Part shown: one piece after another, positions 1 through 6,337 of the stretch
Layout: each line of letters starts with the position of its first letter
Position numbering within the stretch: the stretch's first letter is position 1
Assembly (NCBI GenBank): GCA_018384835.1
Contig: JAHAYB010000005.1
Location: 1 to 11,421 of the forward strand
Source of the DNA: Comamonas sp.
GTDB lineage: Bacteria > Pseudomonadota > Gammaproteobacteria > Burkholderiales > Burkholderiaceae_C
Length of the DNA stretch: 11,421 nt
Reading direction: 5' to 3'
Notes under the pieces: generated by a model
Database searches by the model: none
The model's input: only the letters and a program-made list of their open reading frames with translations
What the model was told of the DNA's origin: nothing
Position numbers and translations under genes: made by a program

Positions 1-1
1 C

Positions 2-58
2 AAGCGTGCAGCCTCGGTGAAGCAGGAACCCACCGAGGTGAGTCAGGCCGAGGCCTGA
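2..58 (+). CDS. tnpB: TnpB RNA-guided nuclease, C-terminal end only
   Basis: Frame 2 encodes the 18-residue tail KRAASVKQEPTEVSQAEA and stops with TGA at 56-58. A tail of the form ASVKQEP is common at the C-terminus of TnpB/OrfB proteins of IS200/IS605 elements. The catalytic RuvC-like domain and zinc finger lie upstream, outside the window. The call therefore rests on this short tail plus the element end directly downstream. TnpB is known as an omega-RNA-guided DNA nuclease that helps its element persist by cutting emptied donor sites. Whether this copy is intact cannot be seen. Confidence 0.75.
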   Translation, partial: KRAASVKQEPTEVSQAEA

Positions 59-71
59 ACACGGTAGGAAT

Positions 72-91
72 CCCCGTCCTTTAGGGCGGGG
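72..91 (+). repeat. Right-end subterminal hairpin of the IS
   Basis: Bases 72-79 (CCCCGTCC) pair with 84-91 (GGGCGGGG) around a TTTA loop at 80-83. This gives an 8-bp stem with one G-T pair. The hairpin lies ten bases before the inferred element end, as expected of the structure bound by the TnpA transposase. In the transcript the same bases form the 3' stem of the omega RNA. It is not followed by a T-run, so I do not call it a terminator. Confidence 0.8.
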
Positions 92-101
92 AGGATGTCA
101 A

Positions 102-482
102 GAAATCACCGCCAATCTGGACGAGCCGGGTAACGACATCCCTGGCCTGCTGCACAAATCCAACCAGTTGCTGATTGCCCAGGGCGGGGTGTTCCCCATT
201 GGCGGCATTCGCTCGCGTGTGCATTGGCTGCGCGATTGGTGCGTGGCCGATGGCAGCCATCAGGCCACAGACGCTTTTGTCCACGCCACGCTGAAAGTAG
301 GCGCAGGCCGCACTGAGGCGCAGCTTCAAACCGCCTGCGACGCACTGTTTGCCATGCTCAGTGAGCACTTTGCCGCCCAGTTTGAGCGCCGGGGGCTGGC
401 GCTGTCTATGGAGTGCAGCGAATTTAGCGAGGCAGGCACTTGGAAGAAAAACAACATCCACCCGCGCTACAAAAAAGCCTGA
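102..482 (+). pseudogene. hpaF: 5-carboxymethyl-2-hydroxymuconate delta-isomerase, 5' end removed by IS insertion
   Basis: The frame from 102 to TGA at 480-482 encodes 126 residues of the HpaF/HpcD isomerase, which isomerises 5-carboxymethyl-2-hydroxymuconate in the homoprotocatechuate meta-cleavage pathway. Recognisable stretches are NLDEPGNDIPGLL near the start, LLIAQGGVFPIGGIRSR, HATLKVGAGR, LSMECSEFSEAGTW and the terminal NNIHPRYKK. The family belongs to the tautomerase superfamily, where proline-1 (after Met removal) is the catalytic base. Here the first few codons, including Met-Pro, are replaced by the IS right end. Reading upstream in frame there is no ATG, GTG or TTG before the stop at 39-41. 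A TTG at 168 would give 104 residues but without the catalytic proline. The gene is therefore probably inactive. Downstream genes hpaH and hpaI are intact and in the same direction. Confidence 0.85.
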
Positions 483-499
483 ATCAAAAAGCCTGAATA
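472..499 (+). repeat. 14-bp imperfect tandem duplication across the hpaF stop
   Basis: The unit AAAAAGCCTGAATC (472-485) is followed directly by AAAAAGCCTGAATA (486-499), 13 of 14 bases identical. The first copy carries the hpaF stop codon. The second pushes the hpaH start 14 bases downstream and supplies the AG that begins its Shine-Dalgarno sequence. It looks like a recent slippage or recombination duplication. Confidence 0.75.
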
Positions 500-510
500 G
501 GACTTACGCA

Positions 511-1314
511 ATGCTCAGTCAAGACACCATCCAAGCGGCCGCGCTGCGCCTGCATGAGGCGGAAAAAGCCCGCCAGCCGGTGCGCCAGATTTCTCTGGAG
601 CACCCGCAAATCACCATCGACGATGCCTACGCCATCCAAAAGGCGGGGGTGCAGCTCAAGCTGGCCGAGGGGCAAAAAATCATCGGCCACAAAATCGGCC
701 TGACCTCACGCGCCATGCAAATGTCCTCGCAAATCAACGAGCCAGATTTTGGCACCCTGCTTGATGAAATGCTCTACCCCGATGCGGCGCAAATTCCCTA
801 CGAGCGCTTTATCGACCCCATGGTGGAGGTAGAGCTGGCCTTCATCCTTAAAGACCGCCTGGAGGGCGACCAGGTGACGATTTTTGACGTGCTCTCCGCC
901 ACCGATTACGTCACCCCTGCGCTGGAAATTATTGATGCCCGCTGCCACCGCATCGACCCCGAAACCAAGCGCCCGCGCAAGGTGATGGACACCATCTCCG
1001 ACAACGCTGCCAATGTGGGCCTGGTGCTGGGTGGCCGCCCCATCAAACCGCTAGAGCTGGATTTGCGCTGGGTGGCGGCGCTGCTGTACCGCAACAGCAG
1101 TATTGAGGAAACCGGCGTGGCCGCTGGCGTGCTTAACCACCCCGCCAACGGCATCGCCTGGCTGGCGAAGAAGTTTGCCCCCCATGGCATTGCGCTGGAG
1201 CCGGGGCAAATCATTTTGGCTGGCTCTTTTACCCGCCCCGTCAAGGCGGCACGCGGCGACAGCTTTTTTGCCGACTATGGCTCGCTAGGCAATATCACCT
1301 GCCAATTTGTATAA
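511..1314 (+). CDS. hpaH: 2-oxo-hept-4-ene-1,7-dioate hydratase (HpaH)
   Basis: Encodes 267 residues, the usual HpaH length. The enzyme adds water to 2-oxohept-4-ene-1,7-dioate to give 4-hydroxy-2-oxoheptanedioate, a divalent-metal-dependent step of homoprotocatechuate degradation in the cytoplasm. It belongs to the FAH-fold hydratase/decarboxylase family. Visible landmarks are GHKIGLTS at 59-66 (with Lys61), DFGTLLDEM near 79-87, and the metal-ligand pattern Glu106, Glu108 (VEVELAF) and Glu139 (PALEIID), followed by LAGSFTRPV at 236-244. The ATG at 511 is preceded by AGGA (499-502) with an 8-base spacer. An upstream in-frame extension exists but would overlap most of hpaF and is rejected. 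The gene starts 28 bases after hpaF and ends 9 bases before hpaI, so the three form one operon. Related 2-oxopent-4-enoate hydratases share the fold, but pairing with hpaF and hpaI supports HpaH. Confidence 0.95.
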   Translation: MLSQDTIQAAALRLHEAEKARQPVRQISLEHPQITIDDAYAIQKAGVQLKLAEGQKIIGHKIGLTSRAMQMSSQINEPDFGTLLDEMLYPDAAQIPYERFIDPMVEVELAFILKDRLEGDQVTIFDVLSATDYVTPALEIIDARCHRIDPETKRPRKVMDTISDNAANVGLVLGGRPIKPLELDLRWVAALLYRNSSIEETGVAAGVLNHPANGIAWLAKKFAPHGIALEPGQIILAGSFTRPVKAARGDSFFADYGSLGNITCQFV

Positions 1315-1323
1315 GGACTGGCC

Positions 1324-2133
1324 ATGCTGCACATGCCTATCAACACCTTCAAGCAAGCCCTGGAGCAGGGCGAGACACAAATCGGCCTATTCGTTGGGTT
1401 GGGTCATGGCTATGGCGCGGAGCTGCTGGGCAGCAGCGGCTTTGACTGGCTACTGATTGATGGCGAGCATGGCCCCAACGACCTGCGCTCCATCATTGCC
1501 CAGATGCAGGCGCTGGCTCCCCACCCCGAGCGCCTGGTGGTGCGCACCGCTGACCACAACCCCGCTGCCATCAAGCAACTGCTGGACGGTGGCGCACAAA
1601 CGCTGATGGTTCCCATGGTGGAAAGCGCTGCCCAAGCCCACGCCCTGGTGCGTGCCATGCGCTATCCCCCTCACGGCATACGCGGCGTGGGTACGGCCAT
1701 GGCGCGTGCGGCGCATTGGAATGCGGTGAGTGACTACTTCGCCCAAGCCGATGCGCAGATGTGCCTGATTGCGCAAATCGAATCGGTCGAAGGCTTGGCG
1801 CAACTCGACGCGATTGTGCAAGTGCCGGGGGTGGATGCGGTGTTTATCGGCCCCTCGGACTTGGCCGCCTCTATGGGCTACCTGGGGCAGCCGGGGCATC
1901 GCGCCGTTAAAACAGCGGTGGAAGAGGCCATTGCCCGCATTGCCGCTGCGGGCAAAGCAGCGGGTGTATTTAGCGCTGACCTGGCACTGGCCGCCCACTA
2001 CCAGGCACTGGGCGCACGCTTTTTATTGGTGGGGGTGGATGCGCTGCTGCTGCGCAATGCGGCTGTGGCGCTGGCGGGCAAGTTCAAGCAGGCCGGTAGC
2101 CCGGATGCAAGTGGTGTGGGCGCGGCGTATTGA
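1324..2133 (+). CDS. hpaI: 4-hydroxy-2-oxoheptanedioate aldolase (HpaI)
   Basis: Encodes a 269-residue class II (metal-dependent) pyruvate aldolase of the HpcH/HpaI family. It cleaves 4-hydroxy-2-oxoheptanedioate to pyruvate and succinate semialdehyde, the last ring-derived step of homoprotocatechuate degradation. Key residues are all present: His49 in LLIDGEHGPND, Arg74 in VVRTAD, metal ligands Glu153 in AQIESVEG and Asp179 in FIGPSDLA. The positions match the E. coli enzyme with a constant offset of four. PMVESA and GIRGVGTAMARA are also typical. The ATG at 1324 has AAGGA at 1313-1317 with a 6-base spacer; the second Met at 1333 would leave 15 bases, so 1324 is preferred. It lies 9 bases after hpaH. 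The stop falls only 11 bases from the stop of the convergent histidine kinase gene, leaving no room for an ordinary terminator between them. Confidence 0.95.
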   Translation: MLHMPINTFKQALEQGETQIGLFVGLGHGYGAELLGSSGFDWLLIDGEHGPNDLRSIIAQMQALAPHPERLVVRTADHNPAAIKQLLDGGAQTLMVPMVESAAQAHALVRAMRYPPHGIRGVGTAMARAAHWNAVSDYFAQADAQMCLIAQIESVEGLAQLDAIVQVPGVDAVFIGPSDLAASMGYLGQPGHRAVKTAVEEAIARIAAAGKAAGVFSADLALAAHYQALGARFLLVGVDALLLRNAAVALAGKFKQAGSPDASGVGAAY

Positions 2134-2144
2134 ATGGGGGCTAT

Positions 2145-4364
2145 CTAAACGCCATCCCCTCTGCCTTCAGCGCCTTCTTGGTCGCTAGGCAGTTGCACGG
2201 TAAAGACTGCGCCGCCCTCGGGGCGGTTATCTGCCCAGACTTGGCCGCCGTGCTGCTCTACCACCGTGCGCACATAGGCCAGCCCCAAGCCCACGCCGCC
2301 GCCTTGGCTGGCTTCGTGGCGCTTTTGGCGGGCAAAGGGGGTGAAGAGCTGGCTGAGTTCCTGCGGCTCTATGCCTTGGCCATGGTCGCTAATGGCAATC
2401 TGCCAAGTCGGCGGGTGGATGGGCATGGGAGCGGGGTTCAGCGCAATATGCACCGGGCGGTTGGCCGGGCTGTATTGGATGGCATTGCCCAGCAAATTCC
2501 CCAAAGCGCGGCGCAGTTGGTAAGCATCACCTAGGCACAGTGCTTCTTGCAGCGGGGGGCTCCATTGCAGCTCTATGCCCTTGGCTTGGGCATTAACCCA
2601 GTGGTCATCGACCAATTGGTCAATCAAAAAGCCCAGCTCTAGGCTTTGGCGCTGGCGGCTGGCTTGCTCTAAGCTGCGGGCAAGGTGGACAAAATCATCG
2701 GCCAGTTGCAAGGCGTGCTCGGCATGGTGGTTGATGCGCTCTAGCAGGGCGGGTTGTTCGCTTTGTTCATTTGGGGTTGGGGCGCTTGGGCTATTGCCCT
2801 CTGCACTGGCTGGCTCGTCGCCCAAGTTCTGGTGCTGCTGATGCTGGTGCAGCTCAATGCTGGTAAGGATGGCGCTAATCGGTGCGCGAATATCGTGCGA
2901 GATAAAGCGCATGGCCTGCTCGCGCTGGGTTTGTAGTTGCTGCAAGCGCCGCATGGCCGCCTCTACCGCCTGAATATGCTGGGCTACAAAATCGCCCACA
3001 CTGCGCTTGCTGGGGTCTAGTTTTAAGCCAGAGGCTGCGCCCTGCGCTTGCAAGGTGCGTATCTCGTTTTGCAGAAAGCCCAAGGCCGCGCTTTGCCTGC
3101 GCCAGCTCCACAGCGGGTAGGCGCTGGCCAAGCCCAGCAAGGCGGCCATGGGCTGCAAGCTCCACCCCCAGGCTGGGGCGGCAAATGCCAGCGCCACGGC
3201 TAGCAAGGCTAAAGCCGTGCTGCATAGCAAGGCGGCAGAAGGACCCAGTAGCCACAGCCCCAGCATTCCCAGCAGCAAGAGTGCCCCGTTCAGGCAGGGG
3301 TTGACCCAATCAGGGGCAGGGTAGATAGCGGGCTGCAATAAGTTGCTGTGCAGGATGTGCCCTAGCAGCACCGCACTGGCCATGCTTGGCTGTTGGGGCG
3401 CACCCGGTGTTGCCTGCACCAGCGCTACGCCGGTGGCGCTGGCTCCAATGACCACATGTTTGTTGCGAAAGGCGCTGGCGGGGATGCGCCCTTGCAGCAC
3501 ATCAACGTAGGAATAATGCACAAACCCAGGCTGGGCAAAGCGAATGCTGGGATGGCTCCAGTCTTGCCAAGCCGGCCCTGCGCCCAAGGTGGCAGTAGGC
3601 AAGTGGGGCTGCGCGAGCCGATGCCTGGCATTTTCTAGCCCCTGCGCAGATGCGGTGGGCGACTGGCACCACTGTGGCAACTGCCCCTGCCCCCCTTGCC
3701 CCTGCCGCAGGCAGAGCATGGCAATGCTTAAATGCGGCCACCAGTGGCGCTGGCCATCGGCCTCCCAGGGGTGAAAGTGGCGCACGCTGCCGTCTGCATC
3801 CACCGGTAAATGGCTATGGCCAAGGGCGGCGGCATTCTGGGCAAACAGGGGTAGGGGTTGCTGGGTGGTTTGATGCGCTTGCAACCCTTGGGTGATGGGC
3901 AGCACCACCCGCCCACTGTTGGCCAGCACTTGGGCAAGTACCAGGTCATCGACGGGGTAGTCATTGTCTGGCTCACTGAGCAGCAGGTCCAGCCCGATGG
4001 ATTGGGGCTGGCCTTGGTCAATGTATTGCAGTACCTGGGCATGGAGGGCACGGCGCCAAGGCCAGCGGCCTATGCTGGCAATGCTGCGGTCATCGGCCAG
4101 TACCAGCACCACCTCAGCGCTGGCGGGCTGGCTGTGCAGGTGCATGGCCTGGTCGTGCAGCCAAGCGTTGCTGCGCTGGAGCACCTGCTCATGGTGGCTA
4201 GCCCACAGCACCAAGGCGAGTAAGGCCAGCGTCAAAGCCAGCCATTGCAGCCATAGCCAGGTTGGTGACGAAGATAAAGGCGCTGGCCGCCGCTGCCCAG
4301 CCGCTGCCGTTGCCGCTGCCGCTGCCGCTGCCAAGTCTGGCTGATGGGGCTGCCTAGGCTTCAA
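2145..4364 (-). CDS. CHASE2-domain sensor histidine kinase
   Basis: Encodes 739 residues. After a basic, Ala-rich N-terminus come a first membrane segment (about 36-55), a CHASE2 extracytoplasmic sensor domain (about 56-345, with DDRSIASIGRWPW at 91-103) and three closely spaced membrane segments (about 357-420). A helical linker, a HisKA region with phosphoacceptor His490 in ISHDIRAP, and a HATPase domain follow. The ATPase shows the N box NLLGNAIQYSP (623-633), DHGQGIE (660-666), FTPF (674-677) and GGGVGLGLA (688-696). The kinase should phosphorylate the response regulator encoded at 6338-7030 in response to an unknown envelope signal. An odd Gln/His/Glu/Ser/Pro-rich insert (about 506-537) lies in the HisKA hairpin. 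The start is TTG at 4364, overlapping the TGA of the FecR gene and preceded by AGGA (4376-4373) with 8 bases of spacing; the next Met in frame is residue 74, past the first membrane segment, so a coupled TTG start is favoured. Confidence 0.9.
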   Translation of the reverse strand: MKPRQPHQPDLAAAAAAATAAAGQRRPAPLSSSPTWLWLQWLALTLALLALVLWASHHEQVLQRSNAWLHDQAMHLHSQPASAEVVLVLADDRSIASIGRWPWRRALHAQVLQYIDQGQPQSIGLDLLLSEPDNDYPVDDLVLAQVLANSGRVVLPITQGLQAHQTTQQPLPLFAQNAAALGHSHLPVDADGSVRHFHPWEADGQRHWWPHLSIAMLCLRQGQGGQGQLPQWCQSPTASAQGLENARHRLAQPHLPTATLGAGPAWQDWSHPSIRFAQPGFVHYSYVDVLQGRIPASAFRNKHVVIGASATGVALVQATPGAPQQPSMASAVLLGHILHSNLLQPAIYPAPDWVNPCLNGALLLLGMLGLWLLGPSAALLCSTALALLAVALAFAAPAWGWSLQPMAALLGLASAYPLWSWRRQSAALGFLQNEIRTLQAQGAASGLKLDPSKRSVGDFVAQHIQAVEAAMRRLQQLQTQREQAMRFISHDIRAPISAILTSIELHQHQQHQNLGDEPASAEGNSPSAPTPNEQSEQPALLERINHHAEHALQLADDFVHLARSLEQASRQRQSLELGFLIDQLVDDHWVNAQAKGIELQWSPPLQEALCLGDAYQLRRALGNLLGNAIQYSPANRPVHIALNPAPMPIHPPTWQIAISDHGQGIEPQELSQLFTPFARQKRHEASQGGGVGLGLAYVRTVVEQHGGQVWADNRPEGGAVFTVQLPSDQEGAEGRGDGV
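4301..4332 (-). repeat. In-frame hexanucleotide repeat at the kinase N-terminus
   Basis: Five tandem CCGCTG units on the plus strand (4301-4330, the second being CCGTTG) and a trailing CC encode part of an Ala-rich run at residues 11-22 of the kinase. The unit length of six means copy-number change keeps the frame and only alters the length of the cytoplasmic tail before the first membrane segment. Confidence 0.75.
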
Positions 4365-6289
4365 TATTGCAGTCCTACGCCAGCATCGGTAGCAATGGGC
4401 TGACCACTACTGTCGAGCACCAGGGGCACAACTTGCACCTGGCGCGTGGGCGAGAAGGCGCTGTGCAGGCCATTGGCATCTTGCGCTTGGATGCGGATAT
4501 GCCATAGCCCAGACGTTAGGCCGCTGACTTGCCAGTGCGGCTCATCGAGCCACAGCTCCAGGCTGGGCTGTGCGTCGTGGGGGCTGGCCAGTGCTTGCAG
4601 GCGGTAGCGCTGGCCGCTGGCTCCCTGCCAATGGATGCGGGTAATGCCTTGGTAGGACTGGCTTTGCACCTCGTGGGGCTGGGCAGGTGGCGCAGCCAAG
4701 CTAAAGGCCGAGGCGGGGGAGTACGGCCCCTGGTCGCGCTGCTGCTGCACCCAGCGCACGCTGGCGCTGCGCCAGGCATAGCGCCCAGGCGGTAGGCTGG
4801 CGAGGTCTAGCTGGCATTGGGCGCTGTCCTGCGCTTGCAGCAGGGGCTGGGCAAAGTCGGCCTGCTCAGGGGTGTGCCCAGGTGGCAGGGCGGCTACTTG
4901 CAGGACGTAGGCTTGCGCCTCATCCACGGGGGTGCAGTGCAGTTGGCTCTGTGCCAGGGGGGCAACGGCCTCTGGGGCGGGCGATTGCACCAAGGGGGCG
5001 ACGGGGCGGGCTTTGATGGTGAGCGGCGCTTGGCTATCAAGCCCGACTAAGCCTTGGCTATCAATACCGCGCACTTGCACCCAGTAGCGGCCATCGGGCA
5101 GTTGCGCCAGACGTGCCTGGGGGGCATCAAGGCGGGCTTGGTAGAGCACGGCGTTGCCCTGGCGGTCTTCAGCAATGCGCAGTTGGTAGCCGGCTGCCTG
5201 CTCTAGGGCGGGGAAGGCCAGCTCCAGCCAATGGGCATCGCTGCTATGCCACTGGCCGGGTGTGCCCGCTGCACCACCTACTTCACCGCCTACATCGGTC
5301 AAGGTAACGGCGGCTAGCAGCGGCTGGGGGCGGGCGGCGGTTGAGGCTGTGCCATCGCTACCGCTACCGCTACCGCTACCGCCATTGCTTTGGCTTTGGC
5401 TTTGGCTTTGGCTTTGGTCTAGCACCATGCCGTGGCGTGCTTGCACTCGTTGGGCAGAGGGCAAACTGCTGCTGCCGCCTTGCACCGCCTGCATCTGTAC
5501 CGCGCCGCTATAGACCGAGGCACTGGTGCGCTGCGCCGAGGTATCGACCTGAAAATGCGTGCCGCGCACGCTGGTCGAGGCCACGGGGGTGACCACCTCT
5601 AACTGGCGGGTGTTGCTAGCGGGGCCGGGCACTTGTACCTCTAGGCCGCCTTGCTCTAGCTCTAGCACGGTTTGTAGGCTGCCATTGCGCCCACGGCGGC
5701 GCAGTTGTTGCACGTTCACCTGGGATTGGGCCTGAATGCGTACCTGGCTGCCATCGGCCAGGCGCACAGTGAGGTAGGAGTCCTCTGGCAGCGTCAGCGT
5801 ATCGCCCTCTTGCAGGGCTTGGCCGGGTTGTAGGGGCTGCTGTGTGCTGGCTGGGTCGGTCGGAGTGCTGGCTGGAGTGCTGCGGCTTAGGCTGGCGCTG
5901 CCGTGGACAAAATCAATATGGGCACTGGCCAGGCGCAGCAGGTTCAGGGGAAGCTGCAAAGTCTGCCCGGGCACTAGGCGCAGTGGGTGGACATTGTCGT
6001 TGTGGGCGCGTACTGCTGGCCATAAGGTGGCATCGCCGAGGTAGCGTCGGCTCAACTGCTCTAGGGTATCGCCATCGACGATGGTGTGGTTCACTGTGCC
6101 TAGTTGGTGCTGATGCCCGCTGCTGGCGACGGCGCTGTGCAGTGGCTGGGGTGGGTTTTGGGCATAAGCGGGCAAGTAGGCCAGGGCGGCGCTGCCCAGC
6201 AGTGTCCAGGCCAAAGCCTGCGCGAGCGCTGATAAATCAGCGCGTTCAGAAGGGCAAGAGCGCACCAAGGGCGTAAGCGGTGGGTTCAT
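4361..6289 (-). CDS. Exported LysM and FecR domain protein
   Basis: Encodes 642 residues. The N-terminus has a hydrophobic stretch (about 21-39) ending in AYAQ, consistent with a signal peptide cut near residue 43. A LysM peptidoglycan-binding domain follows (about 66-113: TIVDGDTLEQLSRRYLGD, then LVPGQTLQLP). A FecR domain (about 120-270) contains LTVRLADGSQVRI, LELEQGGLEVQV and TPVASTSVRGTHFQV. Next come a QS run (292-301), a GS run (304-311) and a C-terminal half (about 325-620) that resembles repeated beta-sandwich, fibronectin-III-like modules. It probably sits in the periplasm bound to the cell wall, passing a mechanical or chemical signal to the CHASE2 kinase; that role is inference from gene order. 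The ATG at 6289 has AGGA (6299-6296) with a 6-base spacer. The gene lies 48 bases after the response regulator gene, and its stop overlaps the kinase start. Classical FecR acts with a sigma factor; none is seen here. Confidence 0.85.
   Translation of the reverse strand: MNPPLTPLVRSCPSERADLSALAQALAWTLLGSAALAYLPAYAQNPPQPLHSAVASSGHQHQLGTVNHTIVDGDTLEQLSRRYLGDATLWPAVRAHNDNVHPLRLVPGQTLQLPLNLLRLASAHIDFVHGSASLSRSTPASTPTDPASTQQPLQPGQALQEGDTLTLPEDSYLTVRLADGSQVRIQAQSQVNVQQLRRRGRNGSLQTVLELEQGGLEVQVPGPASNTRQLEVVTPVASTSVRGTHFQVDTSAQRTSASVYSGAVQMQAVQGGSSSLPSAQRVQARHGMVLDQSQSQSQSQSNGGSGSGSGSDGTASTAARPQPLLAAVTLTDVGGEVGGAAGTPGQWHSSDAHWLELAFPALEQAAGYQLRIAEDRQGNAVLYQARLDAPQARLAQLPDGRYWVQVRGIDSQGLVGLDSQAPLTIKARPVAPLVQSPAPEAVAPLAQSQLHCTPVDEAQAYVLQVAALPPGHTPEQADFAQPLLQAQDSAQCQLDLASLPPGRYAWRSASVRWVQQQRDQGPYSPASAFSLAAPPAQPHEVQSQSYQGITRIHWQGASGQRYRLQALASPHDAQPSLELWLDEPHWQVSGLTSGLWHIRIQAQDANGLHSAFSPTRQVQVVPLVLDSSGQPIATDAGVGLQY
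5356..5379 (-). repeat. Hexanucleotide repeat encoding a Gly-Ser run
   Basis: Four perfect tandem copies of CGCTAC on the plus strand encode the alternating Gly-Ser tract around residues 304-311 of the FecR/LysM protein. The unit keeps the reading frame. It probably acts as a flexible linker between the FecR domain and the C-terminal modules. Confidence 0.85.
5387..5416 (-). repeat. Hexanucleotide repeat encoding a Gln-Ser run
   Basis: Five perfect tandem copies of GCTTTG on the plus strand encode the alternating Gln-Ser tract at about residues 292-301 of the FecR/LysM protein. It lies seven bases from the CGCTAC array, so the two repeats together make one variable-length linker. Copy changes would lengthen or shorten the linker without a frameshift. 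Confidence 0.88.
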
Positions 6290-6337
6290 GGGATGTCCTG
6301 GGAGGTGTCATTGGGGGCGTGCTGGGCGTGGGTGTTT

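Larger units (their letters stand above)
1..101 (+). mobile_element. Right end of an IS200/IS605-family insertion sequence (partial)
   Basis: The first 101 bases read as the 3' portion of an IS200/IS605-type element: the last 18 codons of a TnpB-like protein, a short spacer, a strong hairpin (72-91) and a terminal TCAA at 98-101. TCAA is the right cleavage tetranucleotide known for the IS608-like branch. The element boundary is placed after 101 because the next base begins the uninterrupted reading frame of hpaF. Elements of this family move as single-stranded circles using a TnpA Y1 transposase, recognise subterminal hairpins and make no target duplication. No tnpA or left end can be seen because the window begins inside the element, so mobility cannot be judged. 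Confidence 0.85.
1..117 (+). ncRNA. Possible TnpB omega RNA (reRNA) with guide reading into hpaF
   Basis: In IS200/IS605 elements the guide RNA of TnpB overlaps the 3' end of tnpB and the element's right end, and its guide is the flanking DNA just beyond the element. Here the scaffold would end at 101 and the guide would begin at 102, inside hpaF. The 3' limit given (about 16 guide bases) is approximate. The 5' limit is outside the window. Expression is inferred from the family; only the right-end architecture is seen. Confidence 0.4.

Noticed and set aside
72..91. Intrinsic terminator
   Set aside because: A strong stem but no following T-run; its position and sequence match an IS200/IS605 right end.
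168..482. Intact short hpaF starting at TTG 168
   Set aside because: Homology to the isomerase continues without break upstream to 102, and the product would lack the catalytic N-terminal proline, so the TTG is internal.
349..510. N-terminal extension of hpaH from 349
   Set aside because: It overlaps hpaF in another frame, shows no family similarity, and the ATG at 511 gives the standard 267-residue protein with a ribosome site.
3544..4344. Plus-strand open frames opposite the kinase gene
   Set aside because: They are opposite-strand shadows of a gene with complete kinase motifs and show no recognisable protein features.
5356..5416. CRISPR-like or regulatory repeat array
   Set aside because: Units are six bases with no spacers and lie in frame within a coding region, so this is a coding microsatellite.
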